In this document: positions 10,644-22,919 of the stretch, piece after piece
How positions within the stretch are numbered: the stretch's first letter is position 1
Layout of the letters: the number at the start of each line of letters is the position of its first letter
Source: Avena insularis
Lineage: Eukaryota > Streptophyta > Magnoliopsida > Poales > Poaceae
Direction of reading: 5' to 3'
NCBI GenBank assembly: GCA_023614405.1
Contig: CM042684.1
Coordinates: 533,246,682 to 533,310,681 of the forward strand
Length of the DNA stretch: 64,000 bases
Notes under the pieces: generated by a model
What the model was told of the DNA's origin: nothing
The model's input: the letters and a program-made list of their open reading frames with translations, nothing else
The model's database searches: none
Made by a program: the position numbers and the translations under genes

Positions 10644-12073
10644 TGATACATTGCAAATGTATCTATAATTTTTGATGTTCCATGCTTGGTTTTATCTACT
10701 TTCTTATGTTTTGTCCACACTTTAGAGTACTTTTCATATGATTTCTTGGACTAACCTATTAACAAGATGCCACAGTGCCAGTTGCCTGTTTTCTGGTGTT
10801 TTTGGTTCCAGAAAAGTTAGAAAATGAATATTCTCAGAATTGGACGGGACAAAAGCCAAAGTTCCTATTTTACCGGAAGACTCACGGAGCCAGAATACGA
10901 GACGGAGGAGGGCCAGGGCCTGGCCACACCCCCCCAGGCGCGGGATAGCCCTAGCCGCGCCACCAGGTGGTGTGGGCCCCCTGGCCAGCCACCGACCTTG
11001 CCTCCTTCGCCTATAAGAGCCTCCCGATACCAAAACCCTAGATCGTCAATCAGAAATCCACGAAAAGTTCCACAGCGCCGCCGCCACCGAAGGGGAGATT
11101 CGGGGGACAGAAAGTCTCTGTTCCGGCACCCTGCCGAGACGGGGAAGTGCCCCCAGAGCCATCTCCATTGATCTCCACCACCATCTCCATCACCATTGCT
11201 GATTCCCATGATGAGGAGGGAGTAGTTCTCTCTCGAGGCTAAGGGTTCTACCGGTAGCTATGTGTTCATCTCTCTCTCTATGCATGATCTTATTGAGATC
11301 ATGAGCTTGTAATCTATAGATCTACCTTGCTACTCAAGTGCTTTAATAGATCTCTGCTCTTCCCATGTGTGTGAAAGTGACAACGTGCATACCATGGTGG
11401 CACTTAGGCTAGAGATTACAAATACTTGTTATGAGTTATACTTGGAGTTGGATGTCTTTATGAAATTGTGGTGTTTGTTGGACTCGTCTAGTACTCAAGG
11501 TGACAGTGTGGGGTTTTCTAGATGGGAAAGATGAACTTTGAGGTGTGCTGCTATAGCCCTACCATCGATTAGAGTGTTCAACCAGAGAGTAGTTAAGAGT
11601 AGTATCATGAAGAGAATATATCTATATGAGAGTGTTCACTAGTGAAAGTATGATCCCTAGGCCTTGTTTCTTAGCATTGAAACACCGTTTGCAACTAGAT
11701 ATGTTACATGTTTGCTTGCTTCCATCTTTATTTCAGTTTGCCTTTAGTCTTTTTCCACATCAACCACACGCCAGCAAGCTATTTTCTATCACCATTACCA
11801 CTTATAATTATCTATACCACTTGTATTTCACTATCTCTTCGCTGAACTAGTGCACCTATACACCTGACAAGTGTATTGGGTGTGTTGGGGACACAAGAGA
11901 CTTCTTGTATCTTGATTGCAAGGTTGCTTGAGAGGGGATACCTTTGACCACTTCCTCCCTGAGTTCGATAAACCTTGGGTGATCCACTTAAGGGAAAACT
12001 TGCTGCTGTTCTACAAACCTCTGCACTTGGAGGCCCAACAACTATCTACAAGAATAGAAGTGCGTAGACATCA
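10644..12073 (+). repeat. 3' LTR of gypsy element 1
   Basis: A 1,430-bp direct copy of 5473-6870, starting tgatacattgcaaatgtatc and ending gtagacatca. The TATA-like ctataag is at 11011-11017. The copies differ by scattered substitutions and one indel of about 35 bp, so insertion was not extremely recent. Confidence 0.93.
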
Positions 12074-12587
12074 CTACGCACGATAGATCCTCTAGAGACT
12101 TCAAGTTGTGTTGGCAGTTGGCTGGTGGTACTTGGCAGCATGGTACTGTGGTGTATAGGCGGCCACCGCAACGTGCTTCAGAGTTAGTGCATAGGGAGGT
12201 GGTGCTACTTGGCACCATGGTGGTATGTCGGTAGCTGGTGTGGCGAGAGTCTGCACATCGATCTACATGCTAAAGATTAGTTGGCAGATGATAGTGGAGG
12301 CCACGACATCCGGAGCAAATGCGTTGGCACCATTTCGAGGATATGTTGGGAGGATCTGGGCTCCTGGCTTGGATGGGTGGTTAGGAGTTTTCTAGATTTT
12401 ATCAAGGAGTTGGCGATGGATTGCTATCGTCATGCTCGGTAGTGTTGTTTTGGCGGTTTTAGGTTGTATGATCTTTGTAATAGGTCGGGGCTCCATTCCC
12501 CTTTTCGAAAAAAGGAAACTATGACTCCAATAATCAAGATTATGATGTAGCATCTCCGGCTAGAGCATCTCTAGGGTTGCTTTGCGT

Positions 12588-14910
12588 GATGGGGATATGC
12601 CAATTGTGGTATCCTAGAGGTTGGATTTGATTGGCCCAAGACTATGTCGAGTGGGCCTAAAGGGACGGTGACTAGAAGAAGACTTCAATGAAGCCCAGGC
12701 GACTGGAGGCAGAAGGCCCAAGAGCATAGTTAGGCCCATTCGGATTAGGTTAAACCCTCTGAAACCCTTACTGATTTGGTTATAAACTTGTAAATCCTAG
12801 CATGGTAACCCTATATAAGCCTCCCTAGGGTACCCATTGTACTCACGAGCTATTAGCTACCCCATCCAATTGACTCGTTTCCTACTCGCCGAGCTCGCCC
12901 ACCTTGTAATCCACTCGCAATCTATACAATCAAGTAGAAAGTAGGTCTTTACCCTAGGGGGGCCGAACCTGGGTAAATCCCTATGTCTTGCCTCAATCTT
13001 GATCTGCAGATGGCGAATCGCTCTTGCCCCGAATTGACTCAATCGCTACCCCTAGTAGCGACTTCCGTGGCCATTCCCACGACAGTGGCGCCCACCGTGG
13101 AGCATATCATTCAAGCCCGAGATCTGCGACGAGATCTTACACTCCCATATGCTGGCCCTTTGCTACCGGTCGCCTGATCGCCACCAACGGGTTCTTCCAG
13201 ATCCAGCCGAGTAGCTACGTGTCGGCTTTGCGTCCAGTAACACACACCGCTATGGTGCCAATCGGCTCCATCAACCTCTTTGTCGGCTTCACCTATGCCA
13301 TCGACCCAGAGGACTCCGCCGGACTCATTGTCGGCAACGGATCACCCCTGCGTGATCTACTCTCAAATGAGCAGATCCGGTGAATCGCTATCCTCGCCTC
13401 TAAGTGCGATCTGGCCGGAAGTGGTCCGGTTAGAAGCGGCCCAGCCAGGAGTGGCTTGGCCAGAGAAGACTCCGCCCTTTGCGTTGACGCCAGTTCAGCA
13501 ACACCCGCGTCGGTCACGGGCTCCATCACCCCTGCGTCGAAGGCCAACTCCATCACGAGTCTCCAACATCGGGACTACGAGGATCAATCGATCCTCCCAC
13601 TCTTCGACTTTGACTCGGGGTCGGAGTCCCCAGATGAGATCTACCCCGCCATCCACCATGCCATCTACATGGCGAACGGGGAGGAACCGCTAGTAGATCC
13701 TTTTTCTACCCCTCTCCCGCCATCGCCGACCACAGCGGAAATCGAGCAACACGACGTGGCCTTGAACGAGGCTAGAGAAAGGGAGAAAACTGAGCGCGAA
13801 AAATTTAGCCTCGAGCAAGAAACCATGTAGCAGCTCTCAGTGTATCACTAACACCGGGTGACGCGAAGACTATGCCTCTCCACCCAGGATCGAACGCTAA
13901 ACTTCAACGACGAGCACGACTCGAAGCGGGCAGCTGACCGCGAGATCTGCCACAAAGCGCCACCCGGAGGCAGCCGCCCACCACCTGGGTCGACCGCGCA
14001 TGGAGCTCCACTACCACTCCTCCTCTCACATCCTCTAGAGCATCTATGGATACTAGTCGCGCCACGGGGGTACGACGCTAATGGCCTCCCCCTCTACTCG
14101 ACTCTGATGGACAATGTCATCGCGAGTCAAGCTGCGGTCGCCAACCTCAATCCCATGGGTGAAGCTGTGATCTAGATCAAATACGCCTAGGCCCTGCTCG
14201 CCAAAGCCGTCGAGCAGCAGATCACGGGTCGTGACTCGCAGGGACGAGTCTACTCCCGATCCACCTACAACAGGGTGACATCGTCGAATCGCCCAGGCGA
14301 GCGGACGGCCGCTAATGTCAATAATTGCGTGCTCCTGGAGCCGTGACAGCATGAACCATTGGTCACCAATCCTGAAAACTCCACTAACAAGCCACGACCG
14401 GTGTAGAACGCGGTTGCCGCTAACGGCCAGCAAGTCAATGCGTGGTGCCACATCATCAACAAGTAGGCGTGGCGAGCTCGCCAGCCTTACGATCTCCTCC
14501 ACACACTCTCCAACTGCGGCGACCTCAGCCGAGTCGGCCCGCGATGCTTTGGACCAATGGTCCGAGGTGAAAACTACCCTCCAAACTTCCAGGGGCCAAA
14601 GGACATCGAGAATTATGACCCCACGTTCGATCCCAAAGTATGGATCGACACCTACCTCGTGGAAATGGGGATCGTGCGTCACACCGAACTACTCGCTACC
14701 TCCCCCTGATGATGGAGAATAATCACATGTTCTTTGCACACCGCTGGTTCTGGCTGAGTTATACATGGAGTCATGGTGCAATGCTGTAACGTGTCCTTGT
14801 GAACTCTATCGGCCGTCGTGTTCATTCAAATCCGCGATGCCTAACTTGCCTGAACTTGCGAGTGCGATGACGAGATCGAGAAGCGTACGTACCAATAGAT
14901 CCGGCTAGGG
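12588..14910 (+). pseudogene. Decayed Ty3/gypsy remnant with broken gag
   Basis: A TATA-like ctatataagcctccc (about 12811), a leader, and a primer-site-like tggcgcccaccgtgg (13086-13100) suggest an LTR starting near 12588 and the beginning of an internal region. Reading 14560-14709 gives NYPPNFQGPKDIENYD, then DPKVWIDTYLVEMGIVRHTELLA, which is the start of a Tat-lineage-like plant gypsy gag domain. The frame ends in a stop at 14708. Only fragments of the rest follow, in other frames, to about 14910. An earlier piece (13456-13830) is charged and fits the variable gag N-terminus. No pol or 3' LTR is present. It begins close to the retroposon target site at 12529. Confidence 0.65.
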
Positions 14911-14923
14911 CAAGAAGGTACCA

Positions 14924-15317
14924 ATGATGCTAGCTCCGCCACTTCTGTTCGTCGGCGTGGTAGTACTACCTAATGCCAATAGTCGCGGCCTGCATGCCGA
15001 TCAGGGTGGTGAGGACCTACTTCAACCATCACCTCCGGCGGCCAGTGCGGCAGTTTGGTTTCTCCCGTTCCTGGACCCTTTTGTCACCGTGGACATTGCC
15101 ATCTTGCGCGACGACTTCACGGACAAGATCAAGTCGAACGACGCCTACAAGGAGGTGAAGGCGTACCTGAGCGCGAGGCGCACCAGCTCCGGGCTAAGGG
15201 CGCCGCCGAGGGCAGCGGCTTCGTGATTAGCTTGCGGGACGGGGAGGAGGTGGCAGACGAGTTCCGGGGCATTGCCATGTGGTGGTCGGCGGTGCCGGAG
15301 GGAAACAATGGCTTCTA
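14924..15317 (+). pseudogene. AAA-ATPase N-terminal fragment (AAA-associated domain)
   Basis: One frame gives DPFVTVDIAI...DAYKEVKAYLSARR (about 15080-15180). A second frame then gives VISLRDGEEVADEFRGIAMWW (about 15223-15285). Together they match the N-terminal AAA-associated region of plant BCS1-like AAA-ATPases (OM66/ASD type), where a 'DPYVTVDI' stretch, an 'AYLS' helix and a 'DGEEVAD' stretch occur in this order. The frame change near 15180-15200 and the absence of Walker A/B, the ATPase core and the C-terminus show a broken fragment. It lies between two decayed retrotransposons and may have been carried or stranded by them. Confidence 0.7.
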
Positions 15318-15788
15318 GAGGTGCTGTCGGCTGACATTCTGACGTTGCCAAACTGAACTCACACGATCTCACCCTCTCGATTTCAGTCGATCGAACACGA
15401 TAAAAACAAAGAGTTATTTTTGTGCTGCGTAAAACTTGCAGCCTTTTCGGTTGTTCTTCTCTTATTTATTCGATCTTCACAGATCCATGAAAATAGCTAA
15501 CGATCAGTTCGACGCTGACCGAGCTTATCGGTCGTGCCATCCCACGACGCTCGGTTCAAACGTGACCACTACGTGCCGCCGTAAGGGCAGTCTCCATGCC
15601 ATCCCATGGCGCGATTAAAGCGGCCTAATCTACTAGACATAAATAAGAAAAAAGGTCTAATGTCTGAATCGCGAACAGGCTCACGTTCAGACTGTTATTC
15701 TGCTAACTGAAAGAACACTACTAACTGAAAGTTTACAGGTGCAGTCTTCAGAGACGACAGAGTGCAAAGTGCAGATTTTGAACCAACA
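15318..15788 (-). repeat. Probable 3' LTR side of the decayed copia element
   Basis: On the minus strand a purine-rich gtttgagggggtgaag stretch (about 15789-15804) is followed by tgttggttcaaaat, the usual PPT-to-LTR arrangement of copia elements, so the LTR probably starts at 15788. Its far end is not clear. A and T runs and the cttattt/aagagaag block near 15440-15480 look like LTR end sequence. No target duplication was found. Confidence 0.4.
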
Positions 15789-15828
15789 CTTCACCCCCTC
15801 AAACTTGCACATCGATGACACGACGCAG

Positions 15829-18110
15829 TTAGATGAACCGCACAGAACCAAGCGCCTTTGTCACGATGTCACCCAGATGTTCCTCTGTATGCACATGTGC
15901 CACATCAACCTGTTCTGCTTCAATGCAATCTCCGATGAAGTGAAACTTTGTGTCAATGTGCTTACTGCGGTCATGGTGGACAGGGTTTTTACACAGAGCA
16001 ATAGCTGACTTGTTGTCCACCAGAAGCTTGTACTTCGTTGGAGCTCGCCCAATTAGATCACCCAATAACCTGCTGAGCCATACTCCTGGACATGCTGCAG
16101 CTGCTGCAGCCATATACTCTGCCTCACAAGAAGATAAGGTCACTACCTTTTGTTTCTGTGAGGTCCAGGTGATGATGTTGTTTCCAAGGAAGAAAGGTAC
16201 TCCTGATGTACTCTTGTGATCATCATGATCTCCAGCAAGATCACTGTCACTGTATCCAAGCAGTACAGGAGTCCCTTCACCTTTTCTGTAACAACAACCA
16301 TGTGACAGTGTTCCCTGAACATACCTCAGTATCTGTTTCACTATTGCCCAGTGATTGATGATGGGATTCTCCATGTATCGACTTGCAATCCCAACTAAGA
16401 AAGCAAGATCAGGTCAAGTATTTACTAGATAACTGAGGCTTCGGATTACACTTCTGTAAAGTGTCTTGTCAAATTCAGTAGCTTCATCTGACTTTTTCAA
16501 TTTCAATCTACATTCCATTGGAGTACGGCTGCAGTTGCAGTTGCTCATTCCTGCAGCTTCCAGAATCTTCTCTGCATATCCTTTCTGATGAAACGAGATC
16601 ATCCCTGCAGATTGAGCAACCTCGATTCTGAGATAGTAACTAAGAAGTCCAAGATAGCCTCTGCATCTGCTGCTTGAATGCGATGATGGCAGTCACTTCA
16701 GTGCTAGTGACGCTGAGATCATCGACGTAGACACCAATGAGCAAGAATGAGGCATCATCACCGCGTCTGTACACGGTGTGCTCCAGTGGACTTCGAGCGA
16801 AGCCAAGCGAAACTAGCGAGGTGTCCAACTTCGCATACCACGCTCTAGGAGCCTGTCGGAGGCCATAGAGAGCCTTCTGTAGTCTTAGAACCGTAGAATC
16901 CTTGCCAACGACAATGTATCCCGGTGGTTGACTGACATACACCTCCTCGGTCAGCTCGCCGTTGAGAAATGCAGATTTCACATCCATATGGTGCACTTCC
17001 CAGCCTGAATGTGTCGCCAGTGCGAGGAACAGTCTCACTATCTCCATCCTGGCCATTGGCGCGAACACCTCATCAAAATCCACCCCATGTCGTTGTGCGT
17101 ATCCCTTTGCAACAAGGCGGGCTTTGTGTTTGATGACGTTGCCACCAGCATCTCTCTTCACCTTTAAAACCCATTTGATGCCAATTGACTTGTGGCCTCG
17201 AGGAAGTTCTGATAGTTCCCAAGTCAGGTTCTCAGTGATGGATGCCATTTCTTCATCCATGGCAGCGTGCCACTCTCCATCTACGAGCGCCTCATCAATG
17301 TTGCGAGGTTCCTCAGCAGAGAGTAGGAACTGCTCCCGTGGCTCCCTCACTGCATCGTCCTCTGTTGCTTCGAGGACACAAGGTAGGTGTCGGTACCTGA
17401 TAGGCCATGTGTCAGTGTCGCGCCCATTGTCGTGCGTGGGCAGCGTGGCCCAGCGTATGCCAGTGTAGGCATCGGGCGTGCCTGGCGTGGATGTAGGGGT
17501 TGATGGCGTGCTATCCAGTTGCGACGGCGTTGTGGCGACGCTGGCGGCCGGCGTGGAGCTCCGTGCAGGTGCAGGAGATGGGCAAGCCCCAGTGTCCACC
17601 TCCACTGCGCCATCCTCAAGGACGTACGTGATGGTGAACAACGTGTCTGCCGCTGACGACGCTCGTTCAGCTTCCCAACCCCAGGCCCTGCTTTCTTCAA
17701 ACAAGACGTCACGAGATACCTGGAGTTTTTCAGCTGCCGGGTCGTAGACTCGGTAGCACTTGGACGCCTCCTCGTAGCCAATGAACACCATCACCGTCGA
17801 ACGATCAGCAAACTTGGTGATGCCTGGGCCGACCTTCTTGACGTGTGCCACGCAGCCGAACACATGCATGTGCTCCACGCTCGGTTTGCGCCCGTGCCAT
17901 GCCTCATATGGCGTGGTTCCGTTCAGAGCATGAGTTGGGCATCGGTTGAGGATGTACACGGCGGTCCTGATGGCCTCGCCCCAGAACCGTGATGGCATGT
18001 CCATGCTCTTCAGGAGGCAGCGCGCCATCTCCACCACTGTCTGGTTACGGCGTTCGACCACCCCGTTCTGCTGTGGAGAGTACCGTGCCGTCTTTGTTAC
18101 GTCTTTGTCT
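15829..18110 (-). pseudogene. Ty1/copia pol remnant (integrase end, RT, RNase H)
   Basis: Read on the minus strand. The 5' end is cut inside integrase at TARYSPQQNGVVERR. The integrase C-terminus follows (TPYEAWHGRKPSVEHMHVFG), then a variable linker. Reverse transcriptase shows KWVLKVKRDAGG, KARLVAKGYAQ, VDFDEVFAPMAR, HMDVKSAFLNGEL and the catalytic YVDD. RNase H has GYSDSDLAGD, SSCEAEYMA and DNKSAIALCKNPV. Two lesions are visible: a frameshift near 16645, after which LGLLSYYLRIEVAQ continues in another frame, and a TGA at 16412-16414 where relatives have CGA (NT*PDLAF), a typical CpG transition. The gag, protease and 5' LTR are missing. Confidence 0.88.
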
Positions 18111-18414
18111 TCATGATGACGATGTAAATTACGCATTAAGTTTAAATACGCAAATCGACCTTTTTTTAAACCTAATCGACTTCTTTTTGGATACTATTCA
18201 ATGGTTTGTAGATTCGTTTAGACCGCTAAAGATAAGCAGAAACAATTCAAAGCAAAATAAATCAAATCTGGACGTGATTAATAAATCATTCAACTTCTTA
18301 GTGTAAAGTTGTTAGTGTTATTTCAGTTTTGACACCGCTTTTCATTAGAAGCTGAACATAACAGTACTTTTTGAAAGAAGACCACATCAAACACGTTACC
18401 TTTATCCTGTTAAT
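18111..18414. other. AT-rich DNA, nothing recognised
   Basis: This stretch lies between the truncated copia integrase and the poly(T) start of the next retroposon. No ORF or terminal repeat is supported. Confidence 0.4.
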
Positions 18415-19735
18415 ATTTTTTTTTAAAAGGAGCATATATTAATATCAGAAGATACATATTACAGCCAGCCTCTGCAACAACGTATTGCCCTAGCGGCCAT
18501 ACGGATGCACACAGAAAAAAAAAAGAATTATAAAAAAAGAAAAGTCCCGCTACAGTGACCCATTTGTTAAAACAGCAGTACTACCTCCACCAAGACAACA
18601 CCAGAAGTCCAGTTTCTCCAAAAGCGATGCCATCAAGAAAGGAATAGTGCACAACACCATCATCGCCCGATCATAGATCGTAAGTTTTCACCCTGAAAAA
18701 AGTCCATGCTCTCAAAACAATGCCTTTAACAAGGCCATTGCCAGTCACAACCAATTAAGGCTAGACATTGGGTTTTCACCCTGATAGGTAGGACTGTGAA
18801 TCTCTCCTATGCAGTCGCCCCCACTTGCATGCCGCTGCTCCAAGTCACAAGTCACCAAGCCAATTCTTCATCACCACCCAGAGTCGAACCACCATTTTTC
18901 AGTCCTCAGAACTCGGTCTCCATGATATTCTCCGTCAGCACCATGGAACGAGAACATGCCCCATGATATTAACAGCCAACTGAGCTTCGAAGCGCTCTCT
19001 CTGAACCCAAACGGCCAGAGTAGAACATGGGTGCGCACGACCAAAACTTTCCAATCCGGCAATCTCCAGGCATTATTCGCCCATGGGAGTTCGCCAGCGG
19101 AACCTTTCGGAACTCACCATTCCGACCAGATCAACAAGGGCAAGCAACAACAGATCTTCATCTTCGCGCGAGAGGAACCATAGGACCGCCACCATTATTC
19201 AAGCACACCAGCAGCCCCCCACGTCGCCGATCAGAACAGCGAAAGAGAAGGCAAGGCAACGCTAGAGACAAGTACCAGATCGGATAAATCCAGATCGAAC
19301 CCATCTCTATGCGCGCCCCGCGGCCACCCTTTGCCACTCCGGCTCACGCCCACCATGGCCAAGAGGTCCATGGCCACGCATGGATCCCCTCGAAAATTAG
19401 GGTTAAAGGGCCAATCTAGGTCTTCCAAACGGAATCCCAACGCCAGCACCTCCTCCACCAGATCTCCACGGGGAACCGCCGCCTCCACCCCGACCAAGGG
19501 ACGCCGCCTAGGTCGCCGCGTCTTAGCCTCCTCCGCCGCCGCCCCAGCAGCACCGGCCTCCGCCTTCGACGCACCACCCCCCAGCCACCTTCGGCGGCTA
19601 GGCCCGCCGCCACCGCGGCGAGGGCCGGCGGCAGCGGCGGCGATTGGATCGCGAGGGGGAGCTTTGGCGGCGGCGTGGTCGCTGCATCGCCATAGGGGGG
19701 CGGCAGGGGTACGAGGGGTACCACATATTTGCCAT
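18415..19735 (-). mobile_element. Antisense poly(A) retroposon, non-coding
   Basis: It begins on the plus strand with a poly(T) run (18417-18425), then the block cagcctctgcaacaacg ... cggatgcacacag. The same arrangement (poly(T), then cctctgcatcaaaaagatgcacacagcc) starts the repeat at 46101, so both are 3' ends of minus-strand elements with poly(A) tails. The sequence becomes very GC-rich toward 19700, as expected for the 5' end. A possible imperfect TSD is tcctgtta near 18409 and near 19742. Long GC-rich frames on both strands lack known motifs. Confidence 0.55.
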
Positions 19736-20981
19736 TCTGGTCCTGTTATGGTTACGAAAGGTAACATATTTGCCATGGTGTTCGTTTCAAAAAATAGCCA
19801 CTCAGAAATTATTCTCATAAATGAAAAGGAAAACATGAAGTATCGGAGTGTTAATTCCATGTTAAAGCTTAAAGGGAAAGATAGGCTGTGCAAGATCATG
19901 GTGAATCAGCAATCACCGGCAACGATTACAATGACGCACATACAGTGAATTCTGAGGTTTCCCTATGAAAGAATTGTATTTTTCTTGCCAAATATTAGCT
20001 GCTTGATCTTCTCCTTCATAGACCTGACTTTCCCTGTCCTTTGACATCCATCCCTTGACATTCTCACACTCTAATAACTATACCGCACCTGTAGCTCTAG
20101 GCCACATCAAAAGAGATAATGTTTTGATTCTTCCACTCTACCAACTTTGGGTGTGTTTTTGCGTTCAGGATTTCGGAACAACAACAAATAGCTGGAATTT
20201 TCCTGCCTGGAAAGTTGAGTGTCTAGAACACGTTGTTCCTTCAGCATCTTGCGAACTTTCCTTTATTGATTTGAGTGATGTGATGCATCCATCCCCTTGC
20301 TATAAACATGATGTTATTTGAGAGAATTTAAGTCGGTAGCATGATAACTTCACTTGTTGGTTGGATGCTGAACTTGGCATAAATCCAGAAATGTGCTATG
20401 TGTGTACATTCCTTTAAACATAACGGCATTTACACGTAATATACTATTCTGCTCTCGACCTTTTGCCAGCGTGATGCACTTAAGAACAAATATGCTATTA
20501 ATGTCAAGGTAAGGTAATCTTTCACATGCTCTACTACAGGTGCTATGAGGTAAGTTGGTTACTCACAGGTTCAGACTTGCATCCAGTTTTGTGTTTCTGT
20601 GTCTGGGTCTAGTCACCATAATTTGCACTTCTCCTTTTCTGGTGAGAACTGAGAGCTCACAAAACATACACATACAGAATGGCCTGATCAATGGATGAAA
20701 ATACTAATCTATGGGACAAGCTCTAGCTTTGATCTCTCCAGAGTTGGACTATAGTTTGTTCAGGTAATGACATTTTAATTCTTCGAGCCTGCAGGCCCAA
20801 AGATGCTGCAGCTTTGAACTCATTTTCTAATGTAATTCATGGATTATGCTGTTCCATCTCGGAATCTTAAGAGAGATAGACAATGTCATCTGTTTTCATT
20901 ACCTAAGGTTGATCATAGGATATTCTGCAGCACGCTGACCGTAACTTCATTTTGTAGCTGTAATATTTTTCTCTTCGAGTG
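19736..20981. other. Intergenic, no supported gene
   Basis: I see no gene with recognisable product and no terminal repeats. Short frames such as 20055-20321 have no supporting motif. Confidence 0.4.
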
Positions 20982-20983
20982 TA

Positions 20984-21131
20984 CTCCCTTCGTTTAGAAA
21001 TATAAGACGTTTTAGCTTTGTGAATCGAATGTATCTAGACGTCTTTTAGTGTATAGGTTCATAGAGGTTCGGAGTGAACCTATATACTAAAAAGCGTCTA
21101 GAAAATGTCTTATATTTCTGAACGGAGGGAG
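20984..21131. mobile_element. Stowaway MITE (148 bp)
   Basis: Ends are ctcccttcgtttagaaatat and its near-perfect inverse complement atatttctgaacggagggag, flanked by TA target duplications (20982-20983 and 21132-21133). Long internal arms pair as well (gacgtcttttagtgtataggttca with tgaacctatatactaaaaagcgtc). This is the Tc1/mariner-derived Stowaway type common in Triticeae gene regions. It has no coding capacity. Confidence 0.93.
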
Positions 21132-21133
21132 TA

Positions 21134-22607
21134 CCTTTCAAAAGCCTAAATTGAACATAGAATCAAGCATGTACATACACAAAAAAGACAGCAAATAGAT
21201 AAAATAAAGTTAATGTACGTCAACAACCAATAGTACAAAGGGAAATATATGTTACTTTAATTTCAAGAGAAATCAACCAATACAATAGTGAGTCTGCAGA
21301 AATACAGAATGCCCCAGTTACTTTAAAAAGCATAATTCTGCTGATAATGGTGTCTACAATCTTCCATTTTGCAAACATTCTTTTATCATATTCTGGAAGT
21401 TGACTTCTGTCAAGCATCAAGCTTTGATGTGGACTTCTTGTTACAGTGAGTAATCTCTACCAAGTGATTTGGCCTTAGTGGGAGCTGAACTGTGAAATGT
21501 ACCTAACTGCATGTTCAATCAGAAACTTGCTTGCTTTGCAAAATATCAGTGTTACAGTGGAAACAGACCACATGTATACTGTCAGTGCTATTGTATATCC
21601 TCCCCTTGGCAGGAGTAGTGTTGGAGTTGGCTTGTTGATTTCCAAAGCTGAATGAAGCCTGAAGTAGATAATGTTTAAAGCCGGAAGTTGACTTTTGTAC
21701 TGCTCTCATATCTTCAGTAACTATATACTTTTGAAAACGACAAATCCAATATTCTATACATGCACCTTTTCGAGAATGTTTTTTGACTTTATAGAAACCT
21801 CACCTTTTGTAGCAGCATGTGCATAAGGTGAGGAAAAATATGCAATAGTGAGGAATATGCGGGCTTCTAGTACTAAGGCAGAGCCACAAGCATAGCCTAG
21901 TAGCCTACAATTTCCAGTGTAAGAAAGGCTAGATCAGGTAGCTGATGAATCTGTCCCTTGAAATAGCTTCATCTACCTCAATGCAGCTCTAAAGTTCTAA
22001 TGTTAGAAAGGGACAAAAAACGCATATAGATCACATATTTTAGCTTGAGCTGTCCCCCCACATTGCCCATCCCAATCATTAGAAAATGCAAAGGGGAATG
22101 GTATATGATTCCTGCTGTATGTAGTGGGTTAGCACACCCAGAAAAACCAGATGCAAATCTTTGCATCACTCTGGTATCTAATTACCGAAATTTTGTTGAG
22201 GTCAATTTATGCTTGTATTTTTTTAACGCCACTTGAATTTCCACCGTCGAGAAGGGATCAGCTGTGCTCCATTGCTGAAAGCAACTAGGCATATTTTGCG
22301 AAGGTTCCTACTTTTGCTGCCAAGCAAACCTAGAGTAGAAGACGGTTATGAGGAAGCTCACACCGACGTAAACAAATAGGATTCTTCTTCTTTTGTTCAG
22401 TAAAATTTATTTCTGTTGTCAAATAATGTAAGCATGACTAACTTTGTCATTTTACGACAAAAAACACTGAATCTTAGATTCATTCCAACATGATATTTTA
22501 ACCATTTGCGCCATCGAAGTAAGAAGCAACCATATGATGTGTATGCCACTATAACTACTTCATATTAAGCACTTATGTTGGTGTACTTATGTCTCAAGAA
22601 TATGTAC
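21134..22607. other. Intergenic or intronic DNA, weak exon-like frames
   Basis: Two minus-strand frames (21220-21420 and 21515-21709) have coding-like composition and nearby AG/GT sites. They could be later exons of the gene whose possible first exon is 22608-22919. No domain is recognisable and I cannot chain them reliably. Confidence 0.25.
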
Positions 22608-22919
22608 CTTCATCAAGAGTGCACCACGTTTGTGCTGCAAGTTGACTTGCATTTCAGCCCGATATGGTTCCCTCATCCATGCTGATTTGGTATCGGCACT
22701 TGATAGGTACTCCTGGCAATATAATAATTCTTTCTTGGCACTATAGCCTGATGGTATACCGAAACAAGTTGCGGTATACAATTCTTTCTGCACTGAAATT
22801 CCACCATCGGAGATTATTTTCTGGAAGTCCATGGATTGATGATACTTGAGGTAAGAGGTTCCGCAAGAATGCTTCATGTCTAGGAAATAAATTCGCTTAC
22901 GATTTATATTCCTTGCCAT
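22608..22919 (-). CDS. Possible first exon of an unidentified gene
   Basis: On the minus strand an ATG at 22919 opens a 104-codon frame starting MARNINRKRIYFLDMKHSCG. It runs to a good splice donor (gatgaag|gtacat, exon end at 22608). Composition is balanced and unlike the repeats around it. No domain is recognised. It would be divergent from the thioesterase gene, with 570 bp between the two ATGs, so a shared bidirectional promoter is possible. Downstream exons could not be assigned with confidence, and the frame could also be fortuitous. Confidence 0.3.

Larger units (their letters stand above)
5473..12073 (+). mobile_element. Non-autonomous Ty3/gypsy element 1 (Athila-like)
   Basis: A complete 6,601-bp LTR element. 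Its 5-bp TSD CTACG is perfect (5468-5472 and 12074-12078). LTRs are 5473-6870 and 10644-12073, both TG...CA. A primer-binding site resembling the 3' end of plant tRNA-Asp lies 10 bp after the 5' LTR, and the polypurine-type motif aagcttggggatg abuts the 3' LTR. The only ORF (7092-7895) is not gag or pol, so the element must borrow its replication proteins. The tRNA-Asp primer and shared sequence with the two gag-bearing elements further right place it with Athila-lineage gypsies, where the Triticeae Sabrina/WHAM groups belong. The family name is not certain. Confidence 0.93.
2325..12514 (+). mobile_element. Poly(A) retroposon split by two later insertions
   Basis: The 15-bp direct repeat gaaactatgactcca occurs at 2310-2324 and again at 12515-12529. 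The second copy directly follows an A-rich tail (12506-12514). This is the footprint of target-primed reverse transcription by a non-LTR element. Removing the CACTA element (2416-5101) and the gypsy element (5473-12073) leaves about 0.9 kb: 2325-2415, 5105-5467 and 12079-12514. That remainder has no long ORF, so it is either a 5'-truncated LINE or a non-autonomous retroposon. It ends in 'cccttttcgaaaaaagg'. The family is not identified. Confidence 0.75.

Noticed and set aside
14053..14682. 209-codon minus-strand frame
   Set aside because: It is antisense to the decayed gypsy gag region, whose recognisable protein blocks are on the plus strand.
16962..17468. 168-codon plus-strand frame
   Set aside because: It is antisense to the copia reverse transcriptase and linker, whose motifs are clear on the minus strand.
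19231..19899. 222-codon minus-strand frame and overlapping plus frames
   Set aside because: They cross the GC-rich end of a retroposon and its flank, and the composition is Ala/Arg/Pro bias without any motif.
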